64,000 nucleotides of DNA from assembly GCA_963920705.1 (NCBI GenBank), contig OY987226.1, positions 4,094,501 to 4,158,500 of the forward strand, in the 5' to 3' direction. The notes under the pieces were generated by a model, which did no database searches, was not told the origin of the DNA, and was given only the letters and a program-made list of their open reading frames with translations. The first letter of the stretch is position 1. The number at the start of each line of letters is the position of its first letter. Shown here in pieces: positions 48,506 to 60,690 of this stretch. This DNA comes from Odiellus spinosus (taxonomy: Eukaryota; Arthropoda; Arachnida; Opiliones; Phalangiidae). The position numbers and the translations under genes are program-made.

Positions 48506-49268
48506 CGTCGCATGACAACGAATCGAGATATTACTTAAACTATAGGGTTTTTGCCTGCCAAACATCATTTATAATTCGAATTCTTAAAGTTTATTCGTCG
48601 CCAGTAGGCGCTTGCTGGCGACACATTTCTCAAAGCTCTGATGTCGTAGTGTCTTATATGGACAACTTGCCAAAACATTTCCTCGACAGTCGAGTGAGTC
48701 GACTCTATTTACAGCCCTGTTTTCTGCCGAGGTCCTATAATTTGTAGCAGACTACAAGCTATCCGGAATATTTGCATCGTTCTTAGTTAAATGCAAAACT
48801 CGCCTTTATTTTAAGCGTAGATTAGTGATTTTAAGATACAGAGTTCGACAAATCTTTCTTTCCTCATTTTAAAATCTAAATAAACTACTATGTAATTTCT
48901 CCAAGCTTAGTTGGGATCGGGCGTTAACCATCCATCAATACCTGATGTAACGTAAGTGAAGTTTTAATTGCTTCTGTTATATTGTAAACAGCTAATTGCG
49001 GTTTAGGCACAGGCTTAAAACATTTGCATTGATTGCAATGAAAATGTCAGTGAAAAGTCAGGAATTAGTTTGATGTCAAATTACGGTATAAAAATGGAAT
49101 CTAAAAACATTATCTTTGTATTTCAGATGTATAACAAATCACGATGGTCATCATGATCATAGATCGTTTCAGAAGGACCACGTATGGTCAATGAAGGCTC
49201 TTGAGCAGCTCGATAAGGCCAACCTACGACAGCATCAAGATAAATTTTCGATTAGTTTGAAGAACTAA
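48506..49268 (+). CDS. Candidate 3' end of a small spliced gene
   Basis: Three plus-strand blocks fit together. Exon a, open without a stop from 48460, has a possible acceptor ACAG|TC at 48505 and ends GACAGTCGA|GTGAGT at 48693. Exon b is 48911-48951, with acceptor CCAAGCTTAG and donor GTAAGT. Exon c is 49127-49268, with acceptor TTTGTATTTCAG and stop TAA at 49266. The phases (0, then 2) agree at both junctions. The C-terminal part is His/Asp-rich (NHDGHHDHRSFQKDHVW), followed by a charged helix-like segment (KALEQLDKANLRQHQDK). I do not recognise the family and no start codon is identified. Another GTAAGT at 49292 could instead make exon c an internal untranslated exon. It lies between the inverted arm and the acyltransferase gene. 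Confidence 0.3.
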
Positions 49269-49969
49269 ATTACTTCGAGACCTTCAAACCTGTAAGTACA
49301 ACTATTGATTTAATTTATAGGCTAGTGTAGTTTTGTACTAGCTTTATAGATTGAATTTTTCTTAATTTTGGGTGCTTCTATAACAGGCGAAAAACATTTA
49401 GAACGGTATTTAATCTTTTATTTTCGGATCAGAAGGGTCAGATTCTGATTTAATTAAATAATCTTGAAAGTAGAACAGCATTCTTATATTTAAAAGTAAA
49501 ATAGTGCATAAATTCTAAACAAAATTAGTTCATTTATTCAACAAGATGAACATTGCTTATAAAGGTTGCTAATTTGACAACATTTTTTAATATATACAAC
49601 AAAAAATGTAACAACAGAAACAAAACTTAAATCCCGACAATTAAAAACAAGTAAAATGCTGATGAAAGCAACTAAATATAATAAAATTAACTATTTATTA
49701 GTTTTAACCATCAAGGCTTTTCGAATGATTAGTAAAGCTATAAAACCATGAATTTCGCATTTCAACTGAATAAATTCACGATATTATTCCATTCCATAAA
49801 ATTAAGAATGAGTTTGGAAATAATGCCAACCAATAAGGGTCTTTTACCCCGGGATTGTGGGCGCCATCACAGACCTCCCCGCAATTTTCAAGTGATGCTA
49901 TCACGGATTTTCCATGAATTTCAAAATAATTTTCTGAAAAATCGTTATAAAACGATTCAAAATATATAT
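49269..49969. other. No feature seen
   Basis: AT-rich spacer. The words GACCTTCAAACCTGTAAGT at 49279-49296 resemble the donor region of both inverted arms. Confidence 0.4.
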
Positions 49970-50355
49970 CAGGGTGACCAGACTTCCTATATTTCCTATT
50001 ATTTTTCTATAATTGAAGGGTTTCTCCTATATATTTCCTATTTTTTCACTTTTTTCGGTCATCAGGTTATTCATTTTCAAATAAAAGTATAATTTAAAAT
50101 TTCTGAAAAATAAAAAATTCCCACCAAAGGCATCGAGTCAAAAGCAGGAGAGATTAAGATTTTAAAGAAATTCAAAAAGCCATAAATATGTGGTAAAAAT
50201 GTTAAATCAACGGCGTATTAAAAGATATCCTATTTTTTCCTATAAATTCGCTGTTATTTATCCTATATTTTCCCTTATTTTCATTTTATTTATCCTATAT
50301 CTCCTATAATTTTAAATTTTCAATCCTATTTACTCCTAAATTCGCCTGGTCACCG
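49970..50355 (+). mobile_element. R9 element (CAGGGTGACC family)
   Basis: Ends CAGGGTGACCAGACTTCC and GCCTGGTCACC; AATATAT occurs on both sides. The interior is CCTATATTTCCTATT-type units. Inverse orientation to 24229-24698. Confidence 0.75.
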
Positions 50356-50399
50356 TAATATATGCTACAGAAACAATAACGCGACAGTAAATATAAATA

Positions 50400-50560
50400 A
50401 TTTATAATCAAAATATTTAAAAACAAAATTCCCAGCGATACTACGTCATCACTATGGTCGCGTGGTTATAATATGGCCTACAGTGATTCCTGCACGTTCT
50501 GTCACTTGATTGGTCACTTTGTCTTTTTCCTTAAATTACTTGATACAGAGTCTTGCCTTA
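50400..50560 (-). repeat. R12 dispersed repeat
   Basis: TACTACGTCATCACTATGGTCGCGTGG and GCACGTTCTGTCACTTGAT are the inverse of the blocks at 57755-57895, and the same family is at 24 kb. A 64-codon frame over it is not called. Confidence 0.6.
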
Positions 50561-51069
50561 GATTTGAAATTGTCGGTGATTATGATCCCGAATCTTTCTA
50601 CCTCATCAAACGTTTTTTTAAAAAGGGGTCAATCTGGAAATGGCTTTTTAATAGCATAAAAAACTGAAAATATTAAGTATATCATTAAAAATGGTGACAG
50701 CCTCAATTTAAAGCCGACTTAATTTTCTATTGATTCATAATCCCTTGAGGGTTAAAGTTCAATTGTTTCAAAGTAGCTATAAATCTGACGACATCTAGAA
50801 TTAGGTTTTCACGAAAATGTCGGTAATTAATCCAAGGAATAAAAGCAGTTTTGTAAATTATTGGCGATCGCACTTATAACGGACCACACACACGTAATTT
50901 CAAACAGAAGTTCATTTTCGATGTGCGGACGCGCAAAATGCTTTACCGAACATATTAGCGCGCTCCTTTGGTAGTACTTAATCTTAGATTGTCAACAGTA
51001 AAGTCCAGCTTTGGTTAAGAGTTAAAAAAATAGCTTTTGTATGTACACGAACACTTAATCTTAATTAGT

Positions 51070-54000
51070 CTATCGGCTCAAGTATTGGAAACGGCCATCT
51101 GATCCGTGTTTCTCGATCTCGCCGTTTAATCTTCTGCCGTATCCCGTGAAGATTACGTTAGGTTGGTTCCGTAAACTGTCTAACGTGTGGATGGTGACAA
51201 TTTTGGTTTCTTTATCCTTGAGACTCGTGCTTAATTTGCCGATGGAGTTGTCCGAAGTATTTTCGCCTGAATCCGTCATTTCCAACATCTTTCGATTCGT
51301 TTGGGGTAAATTTGATTTTAGTATGGTTAGCAGAAGCAGTTTTTCTAGCCGTTGAAGAGGGGCTTCGAAAATGACGTTGCAGACAAAGGCGCAAACGAAA
51401 GTGATTACTATCGCCGCTAAGATCAACCACACCTGAAAAGATTAAGAATATTAACAACTTCAATTTAATTATCGACGAATTTCCAATTCAATAAGTTCTC
51501 TTTCGTATTCCGTTCTGTAAAAACAACCTCGATAATTATATTCGCTTGCTTGGCGCGTTTTCAATTTGACAAGACCCGAATCGATTCAGGTTTGGATTCA
51601 GATTTTTACGAATCAACAGTATAAAAGCGAACATAGTGAAGGAACTGATGAGAAGCTAATGTTTTCGTTGATAGTCTGAAAGCAGTTTTACACTGTTTGG
51701 ACAAATACTTACTATAATCATCTGATGACCATCCACAGTACCTCTAAGGTTGCCTATATACGACCATATGACAAGGATATGAAGAAGATATGCCGTGAAT
51801 GTCAACCTGCTGAGAGGAACGAAAACTTTCCAAGACAAAATTCTATTGATGATTCCTGAAAGATTGCAATTGTACATGTTGTTTTAAGTTCGCAAAATTT
51901 AACCATTAAGTACATACCTCCTCGACCAGTGCAACAAGCGAAAGTCATCCAACTTATGGACAGTACCCAAGCCGTTCTAAATAACGAAGAGTAAACTACT
52001 GACTCCCAAAAAGGTGGTTCTTTGTCATTGTTCCATTCGTAAGTTCCATATAAGACAGACATTGAAGTAGCGATCGACGCTAACCACAAGAAGAACTGAA
52101 CGTGCTATAAAAAATTAAATTAAATTAGGAGTCTTTTGAAAATTAATCAGCGTTTTTATGATAATGCCTGGTTCAAAATCAACTAATTTACTCAGTTTAG
52201 GCTATCCGACGGTACGCCTGTTTTTGACTTCAATCGTGTGTTCACACAAGGCATTTTGAAACCGTTTTCGGACCGTTATGAATGTTAAAATCAACTTTTC
52301 AAGCCAATAATTATATTTTTGAGCAAAAACATATACAATTAATCCCAAACATTAACAGTTTGACCTCTCTAAAACGGTTGAAAACGTTTTTAAAGTCTCC
52401 TAGGTGAACGCGGTTATTGAATCCCGTTTTCTGAAGAAACGTAAGCCGCCTTATTTTTAACCAATACGTTTTTGGACTGATTGTATTATTTGTGAGGTAT
52501 TAATTGCTAGTTTCTATTACTCCTATGCTAAATTCTAGCTATGTGTGAGAATTAATGTGGCATTAATAAGTATATTTAGTCATGATTTAGTCAATTCTAA
52601 AACCGCGCATCTGACTTAAATCTTCTAACAACAAGTACTTGTACTTACTGGACGAACTCTAAATGGAGTTTTGCGGGCAGTAATGATGAGATATCCCATG
52701 AGTAATCCAATGGCGTAGGAACTTACATGAGTGTGGGGTTTGAACTGAGTTAAATTATACTGTTCAAGGGTTTCACTGTTTCCGAAAGAAAATTCATTTT
52801 AGATTTGGTTTTTTGCTTCTAGAGGTTTGTAAGTACGACTTACGCTGGATCTTGTATTGATTGTAAGGCTGTTGGTGGTAAATCCATAATGATATTTACA
52901 GCCGCCGTGCTCACTATTGACGCGAATATTAAAAATACTCCGAAAACGATGGCATACACTAACTTTCTGTTAGGAATCAACAAGTTTTGATATAATCTAA
53001 TTATGATTGCCAACTTTAATAAGAATTATTTCTAATATTATACCTGAACAGCAACAGCAAGAATATCAAGGCTAGAAAATATAGTTGCATATCCGTGGCC
53101 GTGTACCACGTTTGTGGAAGACACTAAAAACGCAAATGTTTGGTTTATAATAGTAATTCGATTAATCCATCGAAATAAATTTTAAATCTAACCGTTTTGG
53201 AACCGTCTAGAAAGTTGTTGATAAACAGAGTATTGTACCACCAATTTTCTCGACAATTTTTAACTACTATGTCCATAGTATCGTGCCAAATAGGTCCTGA
53301 ACCGAATAGTGGCATCAGAATAGTGATACCAATAACCATCAAGGTGCTCGGTAGCAGTCTAAGTAATTTGTAATCACGTTAGTTTTCTATTTTAACTTTA
53401 AATATAAATGTGTAATAGATTTACCTCCATATTCGTCTTAAAATGAATATGACTGGGTTAAATTTGTCTTTACCAAATTGTTCCACGACGCTAACAGTAA
53501 TGTAACAAACGAGCAAACCTCTGAGAAAATTCATTTTTCAAAAATTAGTGGATGAAATTCTTACGTGTATCACCTAAGCTACGGCCACACTAGCATTACT
53601 TAATAAATTTGAAACGGTAAAATGAAACCGATATTCAAATCGCCAGGAATTGTTTTAAGCGTGGCTTGTTCACACACTATCTTCATAAATCGATTTATCG
53701 TAGCTTCATCTATCGGTTGTTGAAACCAAATCGGTACGAAACTGGTTACCGAAACAGTTTCGAGAAATCGAATCAAATCGATAAGAGAAAAGACGGCTTC
53801 CTGACGAAACGATTTGAAACGGTTTAAATCGATTCCAAGGCCTAGTATGAACGCGGCTTAAGTGTGTCAATTTAACTTTCACTCACGTTACGAACAAGAA
53901 AGTGTCTACGGCCATGTAGGCGTTAATAACCGCCTGGAAAGCAAATTTTCTGATCTCTGACATAGCGACGTTTACCTCTCCTACGAAAGAAAGAACCACA

Positions 54001-57000
54001 AGGAAAGAAATGTCGATAAATTAGAACCTGTTTTTCTTTTTGAATGATATATTTGAATAAGGATAAATATGAGACACTGACTGACTATCTGGAAATCCAT
54101 TTGAAGATAGGCATGTCCAATGATGACCCAGGTCATTGATAAGAATTTGATGCCGTGTATAGCGGGGAGGGCATCTTCCGTCACTTTATCCGTCGCAAGA
54201 AGATTACTTACGTTTGACTCCAAGGAAAACGACAAAAGAATTTGCCTCCATAAAGCTGTAAAAATAGAAATGGCATTTTTTTTTATATAATCGTCAAGTG
54301 CTTTCAAATTTAAAAGCTTTGGCTATCTGATTATTAGAATAGTTAATAGCATAAAACGCCTCGACACCAAACTCTAAAACAATTTTAAAACTGGCCCCAT
54401 AGTTCCAGACGTAACCTATAACCCTCTACAATCTTATGTAGAATTTAAAATCTAAACTACAGGTTTTTCTTTCATAAATCAGTAGATGGAAGCTAGAACT
54501 ATTAACAATGGACACCCTTCATAATAAATAAAGATGAATACCAAAACCAGGCGTTCATAAGCGTCCTCTTACGGCCAAAACAGTGCAGGCGTAAGTAATA
54601 ACTTACAAAAACTCTTGCGTTAATAAAGAATAGTCAGACGCGGACGTGGTTTTGTTAATTAATACTTTTTTCCGCACTGTTTCCCGTTAGAGGATAATTA
54701 TGAACCCTAGGTTTTATTATTCATCTTCATCTACTAATATTCCTTGATGGCAGTCAAATAATAAAATTCAATACGACACAATATACTTCTTGCGCCGTAT
54801 ACTATTGTTTGTCAGTAAACCTTAAAATAACTGCTCTCTGAAATTTTAAGCTCCGCTTTTTGTAATTACGTCAGAGCCGTCTTAACCTATCTCTTTGGGT
54901 TGGGTTATATTGTGAAATAGAAACTACAACTAGTCGTAAAATGGCATCGTTCGCTTTTTAATTAACAAGTTTAATTACTCTATTTTAATTTCTATTATTC
55001 CTTGGTTCACATTTGACTGAAGATCTAATCAACACTTCGATAATCAGTCAATGTCCTTGAAAAACTAAAGATATTCTTAAAAGTTTTTGATCGCCATTGT
55101 TAGGCGGTTTATTAAATTTACAAGGTTAACTTCATTGAAATTGCGCGTGTATTAGGAAATTTGTTCCCTAAATGTCGAGTATAAACATTTATTTCAAAAG
55201 CAGGCACCGTTTTTGTTATATTAAATCGAATGTTAATCTTACAATAATCTTTTGGAGATTTTTGAGTCTTGAAATATGTTGGTATAACTTCAACCGCCGT
55301 TCCAACTACGGCTAGCAGTCCAAAAAGGGCAAATACGAAGCTACACGTGAATGATTCAATTTTAATACAACCACAAGTAACGTAGTAAGCATATGTATGA
55401 CAGTTCCAATTGTTTCCAATTTCCTAGTCAAGGTGTGATTTGTTCATTGAGCCTTCAAATAATACTCAAAACACACCGTGTTGACTCGTTAATTATCATA
55501 CTTATGTTATGTTACTTATGATACAACTAAATAAATACCTTAGAATAAAATCGACTTACATTATGACTATTTGATCCCATTCATAAACATTATATTCTTT
55601 AGTTTCGCATCGGCTTACTTCTCCTACCACACCGACTGTATTACTCACTGAAAACAAAGTTGATCTTTGCTTTTAATCCTGCCGTGGTTTTGGAGTATAG
55701 TATTTCGTAATCTTGGAACCACAATTTCAATCCCAAGTTACTTTACCCCTTCGAATTTTATTCATTCCCCTTGTGTACAACTTCTTTTTTCGGTGGTTCC
55801 ATGGCTGCGAAATACTATAAAGTAATTTTTCTTACGGTGTGTGATTAATTTGTTCAAGTCATCGGAAGCGCAAGTGGATGGAAGGCAAATACCTATTCGT
55901 AAAGCCATGTAGTAGAGGTGTTTACTGAGACGAGTTATGGTTCGCAGAATCTGGAAAATTGACAGGAATACATTGTTAGATCACTTAATTTAACTTAATT
56001 TAGCTTAATTGTTACACAACAAGAATCTCTTTTAGAAAAACTTTGAAAACAAACAAGGGAACGGTGCTAGAAATGTCAACAATCTTTGGAACAGAATGTC
56101 AATAATCTTGGGAACGGAATGTCAATAATCTTGGAACAGAATGTCAACAATATCGTGAGCAGAATGTCCATAATCTTGGGAACAGTATATCAATAATCTT
56201 GGGAAGAGTATGTCAACCATATTGGGAAAACTATGTCAACCATCTTGGGAAAACTATGTCAAACATCTTGAGAAAACTATGTCAACCATCTTGGGAAAAC
56301 TATGTCAACCATCTTGGGAAAACTATGTCAACCATCTCGAGAAAACTATGTCAACCATCTTGGGAAAACTATGTCAAACATCTTGGGAAAACTATGTCAA
56401 CCATCTTGGGAAAACTATGTCAACCATCTTGGGAAAACTATGTCAACCATCTTGGGAAAACTATGTCAACCATCTTGGGAAAACTATGTCAACAATCTTT
56501 GGAAAAGAATGTCAACCATCTTGGGAAAATTATGTCAACAATCTTGGGAAAAGAATGTCAACCATCTTGGGAAAACTATGTCAACCATCTTGGGAAAACT
56601 ATGTCAACAATCTTTGGAAAAGAATGTCAACCATCTTGGGAAAACTATGTCAACCATCTTGAGAAAACTATGTCAACAATCTTGGGAACAGAATGCTAAG
56701 AATCTTGAAAGTAATATGTCAACAACGCTTGGGAAAAGAATGCCAACAATCTTGGGAACAGTGTCTTCACAGTAATTTGTTTAGAAAAATATTATACTTA
56801 CTGATGATTTTGCTGTGAAATTATTTAAAGGCTCGATAACTTTGTCAATACGATTATATCGCTTTTTGTCGGGCAACAGTAGTCTGAAATTCACCGTGCA
56901 ATACTGCCCTTGAAATTGCACTAAATTGGGGACATAATGGTCCAGCACGTTAATGTCTACGCACTGATCGAACGATCCAAATGCCGAAGTGGTCCCGGAA

Positions 57001-57037
57001 TAGATGCCACTGAACGCTTTGCCAGACGCGTCCAACA
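51070..57037 (-). CDS. NRF-6-like membrane acyltransferase (gene B), exons 2-15
   Basis: Exons (complement): 57037-56802, 55950-55836, 55647-55560, 55340-55243, 54255-54082, 53980-53887, 53520-53425, 53358-53193, 53123-53044, 52966-52844, 52775-52649, 52104-51918, 51855-51713, 51432-51070 (stop). All have GT/AG sites and every phase matches, giving about 696 residues without exon 1. Exons 2-3 encode the NRF domain (LDASGKAFSG, FGSFDQCVDI, QYCTVNF, RIGICLPSTC), an extracellular Cys-rich region. The acyltransferase-3 membrane domain follows: ALPAIHGIKFLSMTWVIIGH with the conserved His, VDTFLFVTGLL, NCRENWWYNTLFINNF, QTWYTATDMQLYF, GLLMGYLI, PLSRLTFTAYLLH, FEAPLQRLEK. A charged cytosolic tail ends the protein. 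The family is thought to move acyl groups or lipids at the membrane; the substrate is unknown. Exon 1 (signal peptide) was not found up to 64000. Introns 2, 5, 7 and 12 are inflated by repeats; most others are 60-100 bp. Confidence 0.93.
52232..52418. repeat. R11 element in intron 12 of gene B
   Basis: TGTGTTCACACAAGGCATTT to CTCCTAGGTGAACGCGG, with AACCGTTTTCGGACCG and CTAAAACGGTTGAAAACG arms. It accounts for about a third of the 544-bp intron. Confidence 0.75.
53576..53860 (+). repeat. R1 element in intron 7 of gene B
   Basis: A nearly full copy, AAGCTACGGCCACACTAGC to CCTAGTATGAACGCGGCTT. It makes up 285 of the 366 bases of intron 7; without it the intron would be about 80 bp, like its neighbours. 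Confidence 0.88.
54525..54745. repeat. R7 element in intron 5 of gene B
   Basis: The most symmetrical R7 copy. AAAGATGAATACCAAAACC and GCGTTCATAAGCGTCCTC at left are inverted at right as GAGGATAATTATGAACC and TTATTATTCATCTTCATC, giving about 220 bp. Confidence 0.78.
56078..56765 (+). repeat. 23-bp minisatellite in intron 2 of gene B, about 30 copies
   Basis: The unit is TGTCAACCATCTTGGGAAAACTA (ending ACTA; 23 bp). It starts with degenerate units (AATAATCTTGGAACAGAATG) and becomes near-perfect in the middle. Because 23 is not a multiple of three and the unit has no stop in any frame on this strand, long frames of 150-166 codons appear in all three plus-strand frames. They are antisense to gene B, inside its intron, and are not genes. 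Confidence 0.95.
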
Positions 57038-57040
57038 CTG

Positions 57041-58571
57041 TTTAATTAAACAACGAACAAATTAAAAATGTAAAAATCAACTTAATTTAGAGATCGTATA
57101 ACATTTAAATTACAAACATTAAACACTATACTATAAGGCGAGAAGTCTAATAAAGAAATGATTTTAAAATTGTTTGCCGTGAACGAATCGAACTAAAAAT
57201 GAACTTGCCAAGCCAGTTTCTTAATCGCATATTACCAAACTTCAAAGCAAAAAAATCATCAAAAAATTAAGAATTAGTAAAGAAAAACGAGAATGAGTAC
57301 GTAGTTAATGGGGATTCTGCAGGGCTTTGGATCATTAATGTTTAATTTCATAAGAATGTTACATAATAGAATTATTTTGGCTGTTGAAATATATTTTAAA
57401 ATCGAGCCTTAGGGAAGTAATTTACGGTATTTTTGTATGTAAAACGATATTCGAATATTTTAAAGGATAAGTCTAAATAGAATGTGTTGTCCAAGAACTA
57501 GCCATTCCAGATTAAACCGTCTGGCTTTAACCGGTTTAATCCACTTACAAAATCGGTTTTTTAAAATTTTAAGATTTTAAAAAAGCCGGACGTTTCAATT
57601 ATTTAATTTTTTAAACATATTCATTATTACATATTTAGTCTAATTTTCTAATCTTCAGATTCAGTAATCTTTACTTAGTCGTTACATATTTTTATCAAAA
57701 CGATGTTCGAAATGGTTAAGTTAGATATACATTATCTTGATTCTGGAAACTAATTAAGTACTTTTACGAAAAAGACCGCGCGAACGCGACTTTATCACGT
57801 GACAGAACGTGCGAAAATCAAGTGTAGAGGCTCTACAGTAGTCACCCGACCATACTGATGACGTAGTAGTGATTTATTTTAATTTTGTATTTGAAACCAT
57901 TATTTTTCTTTAATTAGTAATTCTGATATATTTCTAATCATATAATTTCAACGTATAGATTGATGAAAACTTGGGGGTTTAGTTTTTCCGTAACAAGTTC
58001 ACAAAACACCATGATTTTGAATAAATAACTAATTTAATATAATTAAAGATTTCAGTGAAATGATTTTATCTTGGTACGGACAGCTGTAATTTTAAAATGA
58101 AAGTATTTAAATATTAGAGCTTGCTATTCCAGGTTCACAAAAATTGCCTAATTTTAACTATTACCCTATCATCATTAGCTATACAAACCGCAAGCTTCTT
58201 GCTAATCTAATTTCATAGTAACTATGCCCTAGTTCATAAAAATTATCACTTTGTACATTAAAAGGGCAGACTACCCCTTTAAACCTCTCAGCTATCTGAT
58301 ATGCCGCAATTTGAATCAGTTAATATTAAAACATTGGCATATTCAATTACAACCTTGAAAAAAAAAATAATAATCTTTGTAAAACCAGATTTACCATTTT
58401 AAATATCTTTTCTTAACTAGTATGAAAGTTCTTAAAATTCTTTATTTCTCGGAAATTAAGTACTTTTACGTAAAACTGAGAATTTGGAGGCCCCTTGAGT
58501 GGATTTGAGGCTCCTTTAAAATTTAGACATTGGCTTTAGCCTACTAAACCTACCCCAGGCTTCTGAATTTC
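57041..58571. other. Upstream of gene B exon 2; no exon 1 found
   Basis: The minus strand was inspected for an exon ending in a W-A-x-x segment with a phase-1 donor, as in gene A; none was seen. R12 lies at 57755-57895 (CGCGCGAACGCGACTTTATC, CATACTGATGACGTAGTAG), with a shorter R12 piece near 58455. Confidence 0.5.
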
Positions 58572-59582
58572 AAATGAAAAATTTTGAACAGACTCTGAAA
58601 ACAATTATAGATTTAAGTAGCGTCACGAGTGTAGCGGACGCGGGGGGGGGGGTGACAGGATGATAACCGTTTTTACGAGACACAGTCAATGACTGTCGTT
58701 GGTAGCCTTCATTTGGGTCGGATTTTAGCCCTTTTAACCTAATTAAGAAGGTAATTTACAGTAATTGTGAGGCGTAGGATACCGTAATGAGTGTACAACT
58801 TTAATTTGTCCTTTGTACAAGAGAACGGTAATCCGTATTTATGGTTACAAGATCTCATTGTGACTGAATGGTTTATTTTGAGTATTGCGTTTTCACTTGT
58901 GATAATGATTCATTCTTCAAGTCCTCAAGGTAATTATAAGTATTTGTTAATCTAATCATTTTAAAAATTCGCAAGAACATTTGTTGAGTGTGCTGTTTGA
59001 GAAAGACATTCTCGTATTTGGTTTTTCACCAAGGCTTAAGACAATTCAGTAGCTAAATAAACTTTGAAACTGAATCCCTGTGAATTCGTCCGCGGGCGCA
59101 ACGTGTGTATTATTAGTACGGAGTTCGATAGACTTTCCTAAACAATTGTTTGTATTCGTTAAATTATTACCATATTATTATTACGAGTGTGTTGACTCGC
59201 GTTTGTGAAATTTTCGCGTTGTGCGCGTGTATTTTCGTGTTGTGCGCGTGTTTTCACATTGCGATCGTGTATTTTCGCGTTGTGCGCGTACTTTCTCGTT
59301 GTGTGCGTGAGTTTTCTCGTTGTGTGCGTGAGTTTTCGCGTTGTGCGCGTGTATTTTTTACCGAATGGCGTTAAGTTTCAACCTTCCTGATCCACGCGTT
59401 ATTTTGAATATAAACTCGAACATCATTCATCATAGACCTTCAAATTGGTAAGTTATGTAAAACATTTCTATGTTTTTTTTTTTGGTGGGGATATTATTCT
59501 TATCGTATTATTGTGTTTGGATAATTTTATACACGCGGTTGAGAATTGAGGGCAAATATGAAGTAATTTTTGGGCTTCCTAC
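58572..59582 (+). repeat. Inverted-repeat arm 2, with outward donor-like site
   Basis: The partner of 47425-48355 in opposite orientation; about 10.2 kb, including all of gene B's known exons, lies between the arms. On the plus strand CATAGACCTTCAAATTG|GTAAGT (exon end 59447) mirrors the donor of arm 1. A poly-G run (58643-58652) and the minisatellite at 59203 are specific to this arm. Confidence 0.8.
59203..59357 (+). repeat. 19-22-bp minisatellite in arm 2, about 7 copies
   Basis: Units of the type GTATTTTCGCGTTGTGCGCGT. Arm 1 has a single such unit at the matching place, so expansion occurred after the arms separated, or arm 1 lost units. A short frame through it is a by-product. Confidence 0.88.
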
Positions 59583-60690
59583 AGCTCATTCTCGCTCGTT
59601 CTGGCACGAATGATAAGATCGTTTTCGCGCAGTCTTTTTCGTAAAAGTACTTAGTCTAGAAAGATCTCCCTTTAGTATGAAAATTATCGTTTATTACGTA
59701 GATATTTTGGAAATTTTAATTTTGAATTTTCTTAAGAAAGCCTCAACCCAGAGGTGTAAAATTTTGCATAGTATGATACAACTAAAAATGTAATATAAAA
59801 TGGTGACAGCTTCACTTTAATAACGCGTTAACCCTACAAGTTTTTAAAAGTATGATATTGGTGTCATCATGACTTTAAAGAAATTTATTTACATATACGA
59901 TAATTTCAGAAATTTGTTCCGCGAACGAGCCATTATTATTATCTTGATACTATTTTTCACCGGAAATGTTAGAACTTCATTGTACTTCCTTATTAGGAGA
60001 GGAGGTTGATAAAAATCTTACGAGAGAATTTTAATCGAAATTAACTCGGAATTTTCATCAAGTTCAAAACTGTACTTTCTTTTGGTAATTTCACGCAAAA
60101 TTAGGGAAAAACTCGGAAAAACTAAAACTGGCTTGAGATAATAATTTTCTTTTTATTCAGATACAATCTTTCGAAACTCTGGGATTTTTCACGCTCGCTT
60201 ACATGTAGTTATCTATTTGGAATCTCTTAATTTTAAATTGGCACACACTATAAAATTAATGCAAATTATATCGATAAACGATTTAAATTAAATCAAATTG
60301 GTAAATAGGTTCTGGTCTGATTATGTAATATCGTGATGTTCATTTATTCAAAAAATATCCATTGGCTTTGGTTTCAAAACGATTTTGCAAAAAATAGGTT
60401 AATCTTCATTATTACCTTTTAATATTTGAATCCTAAATTTTAAAACAATTTATATAATTTAAAATGTTTTAAATTTTAGTGTTTCAAAACTAATATATCA
60501 TTTTAATTAATATTTGATAAAACAAATTTTCAAGTTCCTGTTTTAATATTTTAAATCATTAATACTATTTTCAAATATAATTAAAACAAAATTAAGAAAT
60601 TCATAATCATAAAAATCTTTCAAATTATTAAAAATTGCCTTTTTTTCTAAAGTTCACCGGAATTTTAAGCCCCTGGCTCAGAAGTTCGTG
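59583..60690. other. AT-rich DNA with R12 fragment
   Basis: Inverse R12 words lie at 59590-59655 (TTTCGTAAAAGTACTTAG). No gene seen. Confidence 0.4.

Noticed and set aside
56199-56775. Long overlapping frames (150-166 codons) as a repeat-protein gene
   Set aside because: Entirely a 23-bp minisatellite within an intron of gene B on the other strand; all three frames are open for arithmetic reasons.
59150-59390. Cys/Arg-rich 61-74-codon frames
   Set aside because: They read through the 19-22-bp minisatellite of arm 2; absent from arm 1.
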